Assembly (NCBI GenBank): GCA_016931185.1
Contig: JAFGFI010000169.1
Location: forward strand, 27,915 to 91,914
Length of the DNA stretch: 64,000 nucleotides
Origin: Anaerolineae bacterium
Lineage (GTDB): Bacteria > Chloroflexota > Anaerolineae > B4-G1 > SLSP01
Reading direction: 5' to 3'
Shown here: piece by piece, positions 47,093-55,670 of the stretch
Layout: the number at the start of each line of letters is the position of its first letter
Position numbering within the stretch: the first letter of the stretch is position 1
Program-made: the position numbers and the translations under genes
Notes under the pieces: model-generated
Databases searched by the model: none
Seen by the model: only the letters and a program-made list of their open reading frames with translations
What the model was told of the DNA's origin: nothing

Positions 47093-48133
47093 ATGAACGA
47101 AGAAATAAATACACAAAACCGCAATTTACTGCAAGTGAAGAATCTCAAAATGCACTTTCCAATCTATAAGCCCGGTATTCGACACCGGATCAGTGGATAT
47201 ATTAGGGCTGTGGATGGAATTAATTTTTTTGTACGTCCCGGTGAAACTCTGGGCCTAGTTGGGGAATCCGGTTGTGGTAAAACCACGACGGGACGTTGTA
47301 TTATGCGGATTTACCAACCCACTGCCGGGGAAGTATTGTACCAGAATGGGGGTGGACAACCGGTTGACTTGACACAGGTGCAAGGACGCGACCTAGATCC
47401 CTACCGCCGCCAGATACGGATGATCTTCCAAGATCCTTATGGATCGCTCAATCCCCGGATGAATGTACGGGACATTATTGGCGAACCGCTTTTCAATAAT
47501 AAGATCACCAACGGCAAAGAGTTAGAAGATCGAGTCGCCGATTTACTACGGCGGGTGGGATTGCGTCCGGAGTATATGCATCGTTATCCCCACGCTTTTA
47601 GCGGCGGGGAACGCCAGCGTATTGGCATCGCTCGCGCACTCACACTTTCACCCAAACTGGTGATCGCCGATGAACCTGTGTCGGCATTAGATGTCTCTGT
47701 TCGCGCACAAGTACTCAACTTGCTCTTGGATTTGCAAGAGGAATATAATCTAACTTACATCTTCGTGGCTCACGACTTGAGCGTTGTGCGCTATATTTGC
47801 GATCGGGTAACGGTGATGTATGTAGGGAAGATCGCGGAAGTGGCCGGGACCGAAGCCCTTTATACCCATCCATTGCACCCCTACACCGAAGCGTTAATGA
47901 TGGCGGTTCCCATTCCCGATCCCCGGTTACGGCGCACTAAACGGATCCTTCTAGAAGGAGAGGTTGCCGATCCTTCCAACCCACCAAGTGGTTGTTACTT
48001 TCACCCTCGCTGTCGCTATGCAGAGGAGCAATGTGTCGTCGAACATCCAGAACTGCGCGAAGTTGAGCCAGATCGCTATGTTGCCTGTCACTTTGCCGAA
48101 AAATTGGCATTACGCGGTGTAGAAAGTTCCTAG
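47093..48133 (+). CDS. ABC importer ATPase, DppF/OppF type
   Basis: 346 residues from the ATG at 47093, seven bases after the previous gene, with GAGG upstream. Walker [11 protein letters not shown]-loop [14 protein letters not shown], signature [15 protein letters not shown], Walker [12 protein letters not shown], and the C-terminal [15 protein letters not shown]. The FSGGERQ form and the SLNPRM block are typical of the F subunit. It completes the importer: binding protein, two permeases, two ATPases. Confidence 0.93.
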   Translation: MNEEINTQNRNLLQVKNLKMHFPIYKPGIRHRISGYIRAVDGINFFVRPGETLGLVGESGCGKTTTGRCIMRIYQPTAGEVLYQNGGGQPVDLTQVQGRDLDPYRRQIRMIFQDPYGSLNPRMNVRDIIGEPLFNNKITNGKELEDRVADLLRRVGLRPEYMHRYPHAFSGGERQRIGIARALTLSPKLVIADEPVSALDVSVRAQVLNLLLDLQEEYNLTYIFVAHDLSVVRYICDRVTVMYVGKIAEVAGTEALYTHPLHPYTEALMMAVPIPDPRLRRTKRILLEGEVADPSNPPSGCYFHPRCRYAEEQCVVEHPELREVEPDRYVACHFAEKLALRGVESS

Positions 48134-48184
48134 AGAAAAAATTCGGTTTCAGAGTCGCTATTTTCAGAGAGGAAGGGAAAGGTC

Positions 48185-48397
48185 ATGACCAGACGACGGC
48201 ATACTTCGCGCCGGAGATACCAGCGCGTGCAATTAGAGAGAGCCGAACGCGCATTTTTTATCCTGGGCGCTACACTTTACGTAGTGGGGGTTTTCGGAGG
48301 TATAAGTCTATTAGCAATGCCGGTAACAACAGCTATACTGTTGCTAATCATAGGCGGGGGATGTCTGTTGGTCACGATTTTGATGGTTATGAGATGA
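48185..48397 (+). CDS. Small two-helix membrane protein
   Basis: 70 residues with AGGAAGGGAAAGG before the ATG. A strongly basic start (TRRRHTSRRRYQR) is followed by two hydrophobic segments (about 24-43 and 49-68). Its stop is one base before the xseA start, so it is probably translated with xseA. I do not recognise the family. Coding status is supported by the ribosome site, the clean membrane pattern and the tight spacing. Confidence 0.6.
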   Translation: MTRRRHTSRRRYQRVQLERAERAFFILGATLYVVGVFGGISLLAMPVTTAILLLIIGGGCLLVTILMVMR

Positions 48398-48398
48398 A

Positions 48399-49676
48399 AT
48401 GATGATCAACCAACAACAATTAGAACTCTTTTCGCAGACAAACCCGGCTTACACGGTCAGTGAGATCACAGCCAGGATCCGGACACTGCTGGAGCGGGAG
48501 CCAGCGTTCCAGAATGTATGGGTGACGGGCGAAGTCTCCAATTTTTCCCGCGCGTCATCGGGACATATCTACTTCACACTGAAAGATGCCGGTGCGCAGT
48601 TGAGTTGTGTGGTGTGGCGGAACAGCGCGCAGCGGATGAGCTATCTCCCTCGAGCCGGTGATCAAGTCAGCATCCACGGGCGGATTGGCCTTTACGAGCC
48701 GGGGGGGCGTTACCAATTTTATACAGATTTGATCCAATCCGCCGGGCGCGGTTCGCTTTACCAGGAATACGAAAGGCTCAAAGCGCAGTTAGAATCCGAG
48801 GGGTTATTTGATCCTGCCCGCAAGCGATCTCTGCCGCCATTTCCCAAATGTATCGGCGTAGTAACATCCCCCACAGCAGCGGCCTTCCGCGATGTACTCA
48901 ATGTACTCAGTCGCCGTTATCCGTTAGCCAGGGTATTGCTCTCTCCTACGTTGGTACAGGGCGACCTCGCACCGCCGCGTATTGTGGCAGCATTGACCAC
49001 CTTAAATCAGCGTGCCGACGTGGATGTGATTCTCGTCGTGCGAGGAGGCGGATCATTGGAAGATCTATGGGCCTTCAATGATGAGCGTGTGGCAAGGGCA
49101 GTAGCAGCATCACACCATCCGGTGGTAAGCGGAGTGGGACATGAAACGGACTTTACACTGACGGACTTTGCTGCCGATATGCGCGCGCCCACACCCTCGG
49201 CGGCAGCAGAGGTCGTCACACCCGACATAGGGGAACTGCGCTCAATAGTATGGCAGCAGCAAGCGCGGTTGGAGCACACTTTTAACTCGCAATTGGACAC
49301 GCATCGAGAGCATATTGCACAATTAACGCGCGCGCTGCACCATCTATCACCGGCCGTGCGCTTGGCAAATGCACATCAACGAATAGATGACCTGTTGCAA
49401 CGGGCCAATGTCGCAGTAAGTCATCGTGTGAAACTGTCCCGACAACAGTTGACGGCACTGAAAGCACGATGGGGAGCATTGAATCCGGAGGCAGTACTCA
49501 CGCGCGGCTATGCCATTGTCCGAGATCGGGAAACCGGTCACGTTATCACGTCGGTACAACAAGCTATCAGGGGACAAGCCCTTACAATCCAGGTACAGGA
49601 TGGCGACATCACTGCCCGTGCAGAAGAAAGAAATGAGAGAGGAGAGAGGAAAGAAGAGAAGAAAAGTGAGAAATGA
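48399..49676 (+). CDS. xseA: Exodeoxyribonuclease VII large subunit
   Basis: 425 residues. The N-terminal OB fold contains NVWVTGEVSNFSRASSGHIY, then the catalytic domain with IGVVTSPTAAAFRDVLNVL, DVILVVRGGGSLEDLWAFND and VVSGVGHETDFTLTDFAAD, and a coiled-coil C-terminal region. With XseB it degrades single-stranded DNA in both directions. No xseB is seen next to it. The last 20 residues come from a purine-rich low-complexity stretch (ERNERGERKEEKKSEK) and may be a repeat-derived tail. Confidence 0.95.
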   Translation: MMINQQQLELFSQTNPAYTVSEITARIRTLLEREPAFQNVWVTGEVSNFSRASSGHIYFTLKDAGAQLSCVVWRNSAQRMSYLPRAGDQVSIHGRIGLYEPGGRYQFYTDLIQSAGRGSLYQEYERLKAQLESEGLFDPARKRSLPPFPKCIGVVTSPTAAAFRDVLNVLSRRYPLARVLLSPTLVQGDLAPPRIVAALTTLNQRADVDVILVVRGGGSLEDLWAFNDERVARAVAASHHPVVSGVGHETDFTLTDFAADMRAPTPSAAAEVVTPDIGELRSIVWQQQARLEHTFNSQLDTHREHIAQLTRALHHLSPAVRLANAHQRIDDLLQRANVAVSHRVKLSRQQLTALKARWGALNPEAVLTRGYAIVRDRETGHVITSVQQAIRGQALTIQVQDGDITARAEERNERGERKEEKKSEK

Positions 49677-49715
49677 AAGGGGAGAGGTGAAAATAAGGCT
49701 AATTGTCATTCACCA

Positions 49716-49760
49716 TTCTAATCTCTAATCTTTATTCTAATCTCTAATTTCTAATTTCTA
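49716..49760. repeat. Heptamer-period repeat
   Basis: CTAATCT/CTAATTT/CTAATTT-type units at 7-base period between xseA and the next gene. Confidence 0.7.
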
Positions 49761-49777
49761 CCCAAGGCGCGATTACA

Positions 49778-51100
49778 GTGGTTAGCCGGTATCAAACAGC
49801 AATTTCTTATACAGCGGGGAGTTATCCTATTCCTATTCGCTTCCTGTACGGGTCAGCAGCGGAGATTGATTTCTGGGATGTTGTGTGTTGTCACGCTTAC
49901 CAGGCAGGCGGAGCGTTTGATACTTCAACCCCAGAATTGATGGCGGAGACAGGGTTATCGCGTCCAATGTTAGGACAATTGCGGTGTCGGGCAATTGCAC
50001 AGGGGGATTTATACCAGGATAGCTCATTAGTCAGTGGACGGCGTTTTATCTTGCAAGTTCCCGGCTATGCACAAATGATATACCAGCTAGACATAGCACA
50101 GAATTTAGCGCTGCCGAGGGGTTTTATCTGGAAACCTCTTAATTACGTGCGCCAGGGGTGGCATCATGTCATTATGCCGGCTATTCCCAAGCGCGTGCTG
50201 AATCTGTATTTACAGCAACCCCGACAGCGGGTGTATACGCTTACGCCACAGTATATTGCCAAGAAATGCAAACGTACTCTCATTTACGAAACCTATGGAC
50301 CCAGCACCCCGCTTAATCTGGCAGATGTGGGCAAAGCATTACGACTGTTAGTACGACTGGGTTTGTTCTTGCCAGTCAATGTGCCATCCGGGGATAATAC
50401 ACTGCCCGGTGAGGGATTTCGTATCAACTGGGAGGTATTTAACCAGCCGGCTCCGGTAGATGCCCCGGCTTTTGCTGAAGATGATCCACGTGAACATCCC
50501 GCTTTTCAAACCCTTGTGCAGATCGATCCTCAACGCGCCGGGCTAGCTCTTGAATTGTTAGATACCGGTAACTATGGCATCGCACATCTGGCTGAAATTT
50601 TCCGCGATCTGGCCTACATATCTGAAACAGATTATGCTTTGCTCAAAGCCAAGGTCTATCGCCGTCGCAATCGCCCACCGGGAATGCAACGTTGGCGTGA
50701 TACATGGCGAGCTTTCCAAAAGGCTGTTCAACAACGTATCACACACACACGCGGTATGAAGAAAACATTATGGTTAGAGCAAGTCACAACGGGCAAGTTG
50801 TCACTGGCACTCGACGAGTCTCCTTCACATCTATTGGCCGTATGGTTAGTCAGCCGGGTGGAATGGCCCTGGCATCTTGAAATTCCGACAATTACAGTGC
50901 AATTCACACTTTGGGCTGGAGAACGTAAGTTGCATCAATGGACAGCACACCCAGGAGATATGGAAACGCGGTGCCCACTGCATCCTGAGGCTTGGACAGC
51001 TCTGGCCACACAAATATATCTAACGGTCCATTGTGAGCAGCAAGTGCCCGGTATGCATGTTGAAGCGTGGCTGGAAGCGCGAGTACAGAAGCAATTATGA
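49778..51100 (+). CDS. Protein of unknown function coupled to a Ser/Thr kinase gene
   Basis: 440 residues with a GTG start; the ribosome site is poor (AAGG at 12 bases), so the start is uncertain. No recognised family. The sequence is soluble, with no membrane segment. Residues about 50-75 (TSTPELMAETGLSRPMLGQL) look like a helix-turn-helix, and about 150-200 another helical region with KCKRTLIYETYGPSTPLN and DVGKALRLLVRLGLFLPV that could be a winged helix. The C-terminal third is beta-rich (TITVQFTLWAGERKLHQW). The stop overlaps the kinase start as ATGA, so the products are made together; it may be a substrate or partner of the kinase. Confidence 0.65.
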   Translation: MVSRYQTAISYTAGSYPIPIRFLYGSAAEIDFWDVVCCHAYQAGGAFDTSTPELMAETGLSRPMLGQLRCRAIAQGDLYQDSSLVSGRRFILQVPGYAQMIYQLDIAQNLALPRGFIWKPLNYVRQGWHHVIMPAIPKRVLNLYLQQPRQRVYTLTPQYIAKKCKRTLIYETYGPSTPLNLADVGKALRLLVRLGLFLPVNVPSGDNTLPGEGFRINWEVFNQPAPVDAPAFAEDDPREHPAFQTLVQIDPQRAGLALELLDTGNYGIAHLAEIFRDLAYISETDYALLKAKVYRRRNRPPGMQRWRDTWRAFQKAVQQRITHTRGMKKTLWLEQVTTGKLSLALDESPSHLLAVWLVSRVEWPWHLEIPTITVQFTLWAGERKLHQWTAHPGDMETRCPLHPEAWTALATQIYLTVHCEQQVPGMHVEAWLEARVQKQL

Positions 51101-52569
51101 CATTATCTCCAGGAACGCATGTTGCACGGTACGAGATTCAAGCCGAAGTGGGAGAAGGCAGCTTCGGCAAGGTCTATCGTGCCTGGGACCCGGAGTTCGA
51201 GCGCTGGGTGGCAATTAAGGAACTCGTTCGGGCAGGTGTGACGGATGAGGTCTATCAGGAACACCTGGAGCGATTTCGCCTGGAACGCCGCATACAGGGA
51301 CAATTTCAGCACCCGAACATTGTCAGTGTTTACGATATGGTCTCTCAAGATGGCAATGAATACCTGGTCGAGGAGTTTGTGGCTGGCGGAACATTGCGGG
51401 ATATGATTCAGAAAGCGGGAATACTCTCGCCCGCACAAGTCATTCAGATTGGGATCGCACTCTGCCAAGCCGTTGCAGCGGCATGGGAACAGGATGTCGT
51501 CCATCGTGACATAAAGCCTAACAATATTTTATTGACGGAAGAAGTGAATAGCATGTCATCCGATACGCTGTTGAACATCAAATTAACGGATTTTGGGGTC
51601 GCCCAGATTGGACAGATAAGCCAACGCACACAGTCCGATACACATCATCCCGGCACTCCAGTTTACAAATCACCAGAACAGGAACAACAACACGGTTACC
51701 TTGATGAACGTTCTGATCTCTATGCTGTGGGGTTGGTGTTATATGAAGCGGTGACGGGTAAACTATACAAGCGCGAGCGTGTACCGGTGCGAGAGTTAAA
51801 TCCGGCAGTGCCCAATCCATTAGCACGCGTGATCATGCGCGCCCTGGCCTCAAAGCCGGCGGATCGTTACCAGCAGGCAGTAGATTTCGAGATAGCACTC
51901 AACCGTGCTGCTCGTTCCATCCAGGCACAACGATATATATGGCTTTTGTGGAGCATCGGGGGATTGATTGTGCTAGGCGGCCTGATATGGGCAGGTTGGT
52001 ATTGGAGCAACCTGAATCCTACTACCCTGCCGCCTACACAGACTCTATCCGCAACACGGTCTCTCTTCCCGCCATTGCATACTGTGTCACCATCTCCATC
52101 TCTAACAGTCGCAGCCACTTCCCGCCCGCCAACATTGACGGCTGAACCTGGCGCGACAATTTTATCCACTTCAACGCATACCCCACGCGCTACAGCAACG
52201 ATGATTATTGCTGCACCCGCATTGCGCAGCCCTGCCGGGGCCACATCATTTAATAGCTCTATTATAACTTTTCAATGGCAAGGAACGCTGCCTAACGAGG
52301 ATTACGGCTTCCGGGTACGGTTGGAACATAACGAAGGGATATACTACAGTTCATTCCTTGAAGGTCGCGCGTGGACAACAGAATTACCTGGGGATGAGCG
52401 TTGGGGCGAGTGGCGTTGGTCGGTCGTAACCGTACATAAAGCTCAGCTTGATGAGGAACTATCCCAGTCAAACGTATGGACGTTCTACTACAATCCCTTT
52501 GGAACTTCTAATCCACATCCGCTGACCAGTCCTCTTTCACAGCAAGTCAGCCCTCTCACAACGCCATAA
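51097..52569 (+). CDS. Transmembrane Ser/Thr protein kinase (PknB/Hanks type)
   Basis: 490 residues from the ATG at 51097. Kinase domain 12-270: glycine loop GEGSFGKVY, VAIK with Lys41, HRDIKPNN with catalytic Asp138, DFG at 165-167, and the activation-loop end GTPVYKSPEQ. One membrane helix (about 280-303) leads to a Thr/Pro-rich linker and an extracytoplasmic beta domain (about 385-475) starting LRSPAGATSFNSS. No PASTA repeats, so it does not read muropeptides like PknB. It is coupled to the unknown gene upstream and followed by a NERD-FHA protein, whose FHA domain could bind a phosphothreonine made by this kinase. Confidence 0.92.
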   Translation: MTLSPGTHVARYEIQAEVGEGSFGKVYRAWDPEFERWVAIKELVRAGVTDEVYQEHLERFRLERRIQGQFQHPNIVSVYDMVSQDGNEYLVEEFVAGGTLRDMIQKAGILSPAQVIQIGIALCQAVAAAWEQDVVHRDIKPNNILLTEEVNSMSSDTLLNIKLTDFGVAQIGQISQRTQSDTHHPGTPVYKSPEQEQQHGYLDERSDLYAVGLVLYEAVTGKLYKRERVPVRELNPAVPNPLARVIMRALASKPADRYQQAVDFEIALNRAARSIQAQRYIWLLWSIGGLIVLGGLIWAGWYWSNLNPTTLPPTQTLSATRSLFPPLHTVSPSPSLTVAATSRPPTLTAEPGATILSTSTHTPRATATMIIAAPALRSPAGATSFNSSIITFQWQGTLPNEDYGFRVRLEHNEGIYYSSFLEGRAWTTELPGDERWGEWRWSVVTVHKAQLDEELSQSNVWTFYYNPFGTSNPHPLTSPLSQQVSPLTTP

Positions 52570-52669
52570 CAACATAGAATTAGTGAATTCAGTAGATCAC
52601 AATTTATGTTTGACGCATAGTGGGGCGCACTTAACGCCATTTGAAAGAAATTACTCGTTAACGGCTGGC

Positions 52670-52730
52670 GTTCACCAGCAGTAGGATGAAAATGGAATCC
52701 GTAATTCGTTATTCGTAATTCGCTATTTTC
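52670..52730. repeat. Second copy of the permease-leader repeat
   Basis: The same 24 bases as at 43656-43679 (52670-52693), then heptamers GTAATTC/GTTATTC/GTAATTC (52700-52730), then TTTTCAAGGGAG before the ATG. The order of parts equals that before the permease gene at 43762. Confidence 0.7.
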
Positions 52731-52743
52731 AAGGGAGTTTTTT

Positions 52744-53748
52744 ATGCCGGTTGAATATTTCATCCACGGAGATCCGCAGCACGCGCACGAGGAACAGACG
52801 TTAGTATTGCTGGCACAGCAAATGCAGCGCGCTTTCGGACTATCCGAACAATTTTATGCACTTGTGGCTCGCCCCTATGTGTGGAAGACGCAACTGGACG
52901 TATTAGTACTTGCCCCACACGCGATCACACTGCTAGAACTAAAATCATGTACCGATCCGGTATATGGCCGGGAACATAATGCATGGCGGGTCGCCAATTC
53001 TGAACAACTCCGAGGGGGGAGCGCGGAAAACCCGTACCAACAGATAGTCGCGGCGCGACAACGGTTGATCAAGTACCTAGATCGCAATCGCCAACGATTC
53101 CTGATGGGCAATCAGGCACGCGCAATGAAAGGATTATGGGGGCAGATCAGCGCGGCGTTGGTTTTTTCTCCACACCTCCACCCGGATTCAGATATTGTAC
53201 TACCTCCAACTTCACGGGCCTGGTTGGGTGTGATCGGGTTGAATGAAGTCGCCGATTTCTTATTTACACGTACATCCTCAAACTTTGACTTGCGACCGCA
53301 GGAATTGCGCCGCCTGGCAATCGAAGCCCTACATTGCCACCCCTGGAACGATGTTCTACCACTACTTAACACATCCATCAATAACGGACATTTGTGGCTC
53401 CTGGATACGGCAGGACAACGCGCGTATGCTTTCCCGGTACTTGATAACACCACGTTGGGTCGCTCGCGGGAAAATATGTTGGTAATTCCCATGAAATTCT
53501 CCCGTACCTCTCGTTCTCACGCCCGGCTGCGGGTGTTGGGCAGCGAGATCTGGGTGCAGGATAACAACAGCACGCATGGCACCTACATAAACGGGACACG
53601 AGTTTCCACGCCAGAAGGACGTACGCTTCGTCCAGGAGATACAGTAGCGCTTGGTGACCCCGACCATCCCGGGACATGCCGTTTGCGTTATGAACGTCAT
53701 GCCAATATAACCTCCAGTACCGAAGCCACATCTGATACGGCCTTGTAA
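52744..53748 (+). CDS. NERD-domain protein with C-terminal FHA domain
   Basis: 334 residues, soluble. The N-terminal half is a nuclease-related (NERD) domain: after a helix, QLDVLVLAPHAITLLELKS has the Asp52 and Glu65-x-Lys67 pattern of restriction-endonuclease folds. The C-terminal part (about 236-325) is an FHA domain with TLGRSRENMLVI, SRTSRSHARL and DNNSTHGTYINGTRV, the residues that hold phosphothreonine. FHA readers beside Hanks kinases commonly bind the phosphorylated kinase or its substrates. This suggests a nuclease under phosphorylation control, but nuclease activity is not established for NERD. GGGAG lies before the ATG. Confidence 0.85.
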   Translation: MPVEYFIHGDPQHAHEEQTLVLLAQQMQRAFGLSEQFYALVARPYVWKTQLDVLVLAPHAITLLELKSCTDPVYGREHNAWRVANSEQLRGGSAENPYQQIVAARQRLIKYLDRNRQRFLMGNQARAMKGLWGQISAALVFSPHLHPDSDIVLPPTSRAWLGVIGLNEVADFLFTRTSSNFDLRPQELRRLAIEALHCHPWNDVLPLLNTSINNGHLWLLDTAGQRAYAFPVLDNTTLGRSRENMLVIPMKFSRTSRSHARLRVLGSEIWVQDNNSTHGTYINGTRVSTPEGRTLRPGDTVALGDPDHPGTCRLRYERHANITSSTEATSDTAL

Positions 53749-53768
53749 GTCATACCCGCTTTCAACAG

Positions 53769-53800
53769 CACAAAGCAACCGGGTGCCCGGCTGCTTTGTG
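53769..53800 (+). terminator. Hairpin terminator after the NERD-FHA gene
   Basis: CACAAAGCA (53769-53777) pairs with TGCTTTGTG (53792-53800) around CCGGG/CCCGG. Followed by GGCCATTTTT, a modest T run. Confidence 0.65.
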
Positions 53801-53810
53801 GGCCATTTTT

Positions 53811-53846
53811 AATGGCATACCATTTCCTAATGGCGTACCATTAGAA
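53811..53846. repeat. Two 18-bp units related to the DeoR-gene repeat
   Basis: AATGGCATACCATTTCCT and AATGGCGTACCATTAGAA are consecutive 18-base units. Their reverse complements match the unit GGAAATGGTACGCCATTC in the DeoR-type gene at 59901-60062 (14-16 of 18 positions). Here the sequence is non-coding. The remainder of the gap to 54232 holds a heptamer repeat (54128-54160, CGTGAAA/CGTGAGA/CGTGATG) and no gene. Confidence 0.65.
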
Positions 53847-54232
53847 AATAGCATGAGATGGTAGTCTGTGCTTATGTCACACAGAAGTGACGCGCACTTG
53901 TTGCGAACCTTTGGCACCTGTTCACCACCGCCGGACCGGAGCCCATCACCGCGTCCGGCTGTCTCTTTTCTCCCAACCCACAGCATCACTGCTGCCGGCA
54001 GGATTATTCCCAGTATAACATAAATTCTCACGATTGTGCCAAACTGATAACAAATCTTTTTCTCAATAGGAATATGAAAAAATCCAGAGGTGTTTTCATA
54101 TCTACACTTAGGGTGGGTTTTGTGGTAACGTGAAACGTGAGACGTGATGCGTAACACTCGTAAATGCACACGTTATCTACTTACCTGTAGTTTGTGCGAT
54201 AGTGTTAATTATGGAACTGGTTACTGGATACT

Positions 54233-55570
54233 TTACTCATACTTCAGCGCGCGGATGGGGCTGAGGGCGGCGGCGCGGATGGCGGGGTAGATACCTGATA
54301 CCACACCGATGAAGGTGGCGAAGACAATAGCAAAGGAGATCAACCACAATGGGGTCGCGGTCAGGGATTGCGGAACATCCTGGCCCGACCCCATAAATCC
54401 ACCACTTTGAGCCAAGAACGACTGCCCAACAATGTTGAGGATAGTATTGACGCCCAATGCCAACAACACCCCGCCAATTCCCCCTAAGAAACCGATGCTG
54501 CCGGCTTCGGCAAGGAAGACCGACATGACATCCTGGTTAGTTGCTCCAATAGCCTTCATCAGTCCGATCTCACGCGTGCGTTCATAAATTGCCATCACCA
54601 TCGTGTTGGCAATGCCGAACGCGGCGACAAGTAATGCGACAGCCCCAATACCGCCCAGAATAGCCTGAAAAATGAGAAAGAACTGGTTGAGGCTCTCCAA
54701 CTGCTGGCGGTCCGATTGTACACTAAAACCCAACTCTTTGACCTGTTGCTCAACAATTAACGCCTGGTTAGCGTCTTCCACTTTGACCAGCGCCTGTAAA
54801 TACCCTTTTTGGGAACTGGCAGGCTGCGGTTCCACCATCGTATCACCGCTGTTCATCTGTTGATTGAGCCGTTGCGCTTCCTTGAGAGGCATAAAGATAC
54901 TGTAATCATACATATAGCCCTGACGTTTCAGACTCCCCACAACTTCCAGCCGGGCCACCACGCTCTCCGTAGGAAACATATCTCCCTCACTATATTGATA
55001 ACGGGTCATTTGCAATATCTCGCCAAACAATTCTGGTGGCGGTGGGGGCGTCTCACTGCGCTCACGCTCTTCCCATGGGATAAAGTTCTCAGGTACACTC
55101 GCCCCGATAACGACTTGCCCACGGTACATCTCTAATTTCCCCTGATCTATGGTAACAACTTTAGCAAACTCATCCATACTCACACCATAGATCTGGCCCC
55201 ATCCCTCCTGGCGGTCAAGTTTGAGTGGGCCTTGCATTTGCACCTCCAGGAAGGGCGTCACTGCGATAACGCCCTCCATCTGGCGGATCTGGTAAAGAGC
55301 ATCTTCATCCAAGACGATAGTGGCTTGTTGTGATCGTTCCTTCTCGTCGGATACCTGCCCCCAGTAACTATCATTGCGCACCATCAACTCGTCAAGTCCC
55401 CCCATCCCGTACAGGCTCTCGGTCGCCAGCCGTTGCAGGCCCGCCCCCAACGACATCAGCACCACAACCGCCGCCGTGCCGATGATAACGCCAATAGCCG
55501 TCATCGCCACACGCGCCTTCATACGCTTCAGATTACTGAGTACTAATTTTAATAAATCACGGGTTTTCAT
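54233..55570 (-). CDS. MacB/FtsX-family ABC transporter permease
   Basis: 445 residues. Starts with a cytoplasmic stretch, then helix 1 in VAMTAIGVIIGTAAVVVL, a long extracytoplasmic MacB-PCD-type domain (about 50-295), and three C-terminal helices in the FtsX pattern with AIYERTREIGLMKAIGATNQ and SFAIVFATFIGVVSGIYP, ending PAIRAAALSPIRALKYE. These proteins move lipoproteins, peptides or drive periplasmic work without carrying substrate through the membrane. Last gene of the minus-strand unit with the LolD-like ATPase. Confidence 0.9.
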   Translation of the reverse strand: MKTRDLLKLVLSNLKRMKARVAMTAIGVIIGTAAVVVLMSLGAGLQRLATESLYGMGGLDELMVRNDSYWGQVSDEKERSQQATIVLDEDALYQIRQMEGVIAVTPFLEVQMQGPLKLDRQEGWGQIYGVSMDEFAKVVTIDQGKLEMYRGQVVIGASVPENFIPWEERERSETPPPPPELFGEILQMTRYQYSEGDMFPTESVVARLEVVGSLKRQGYMYDYSIFMPLKEAQRLNQQMNSGDTMVEPQPASSQKGYLQALVKVEDANQALIVEQQVKELGFSVQSDRQQLESLNQFFLIFQAILGGIGAVALLVAAFGIANTMVMAIYERTREIGLMKAIGATNQDVMSVFLAEAGSIGFLGGIGGVLLALGVNTILNIVGQSFLAQSGGFMGSGQDVPQSLTATPLWLISFAIVFATFIGVVSGIYPAIRAAALSPIRALKYE

Positions 55571-55612
55571 AATGAATAGTCAATGTTGAATCACGCCTCA
55601 TGTATCACCAAC

Positions 55613-55646
55613 AGGTGCATCGCACTTCAGAAAGTGCAATGCACCT
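55613..55646. repeat. Dispersed AGGTGC hairpin, copy 3
   Basis: AGGTGCATCGCACTT and AAGTGCAATGCACCT around CAGA, in the 100-base gap between the permease and the CARDB-like gene. Confidence 0.75.
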
Positions 55647-55670
55647 ATATCACACACCACATTCCACGCC

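Noticed and set aside
53762..54169. Minus-strand frame with a membrane-like segment in the gap after the NERD-FHA gene
   Set aside because: Its start is made of heptamer repeats, it runs through the terminator and 18-bp repeats, and it has no ribosome site.
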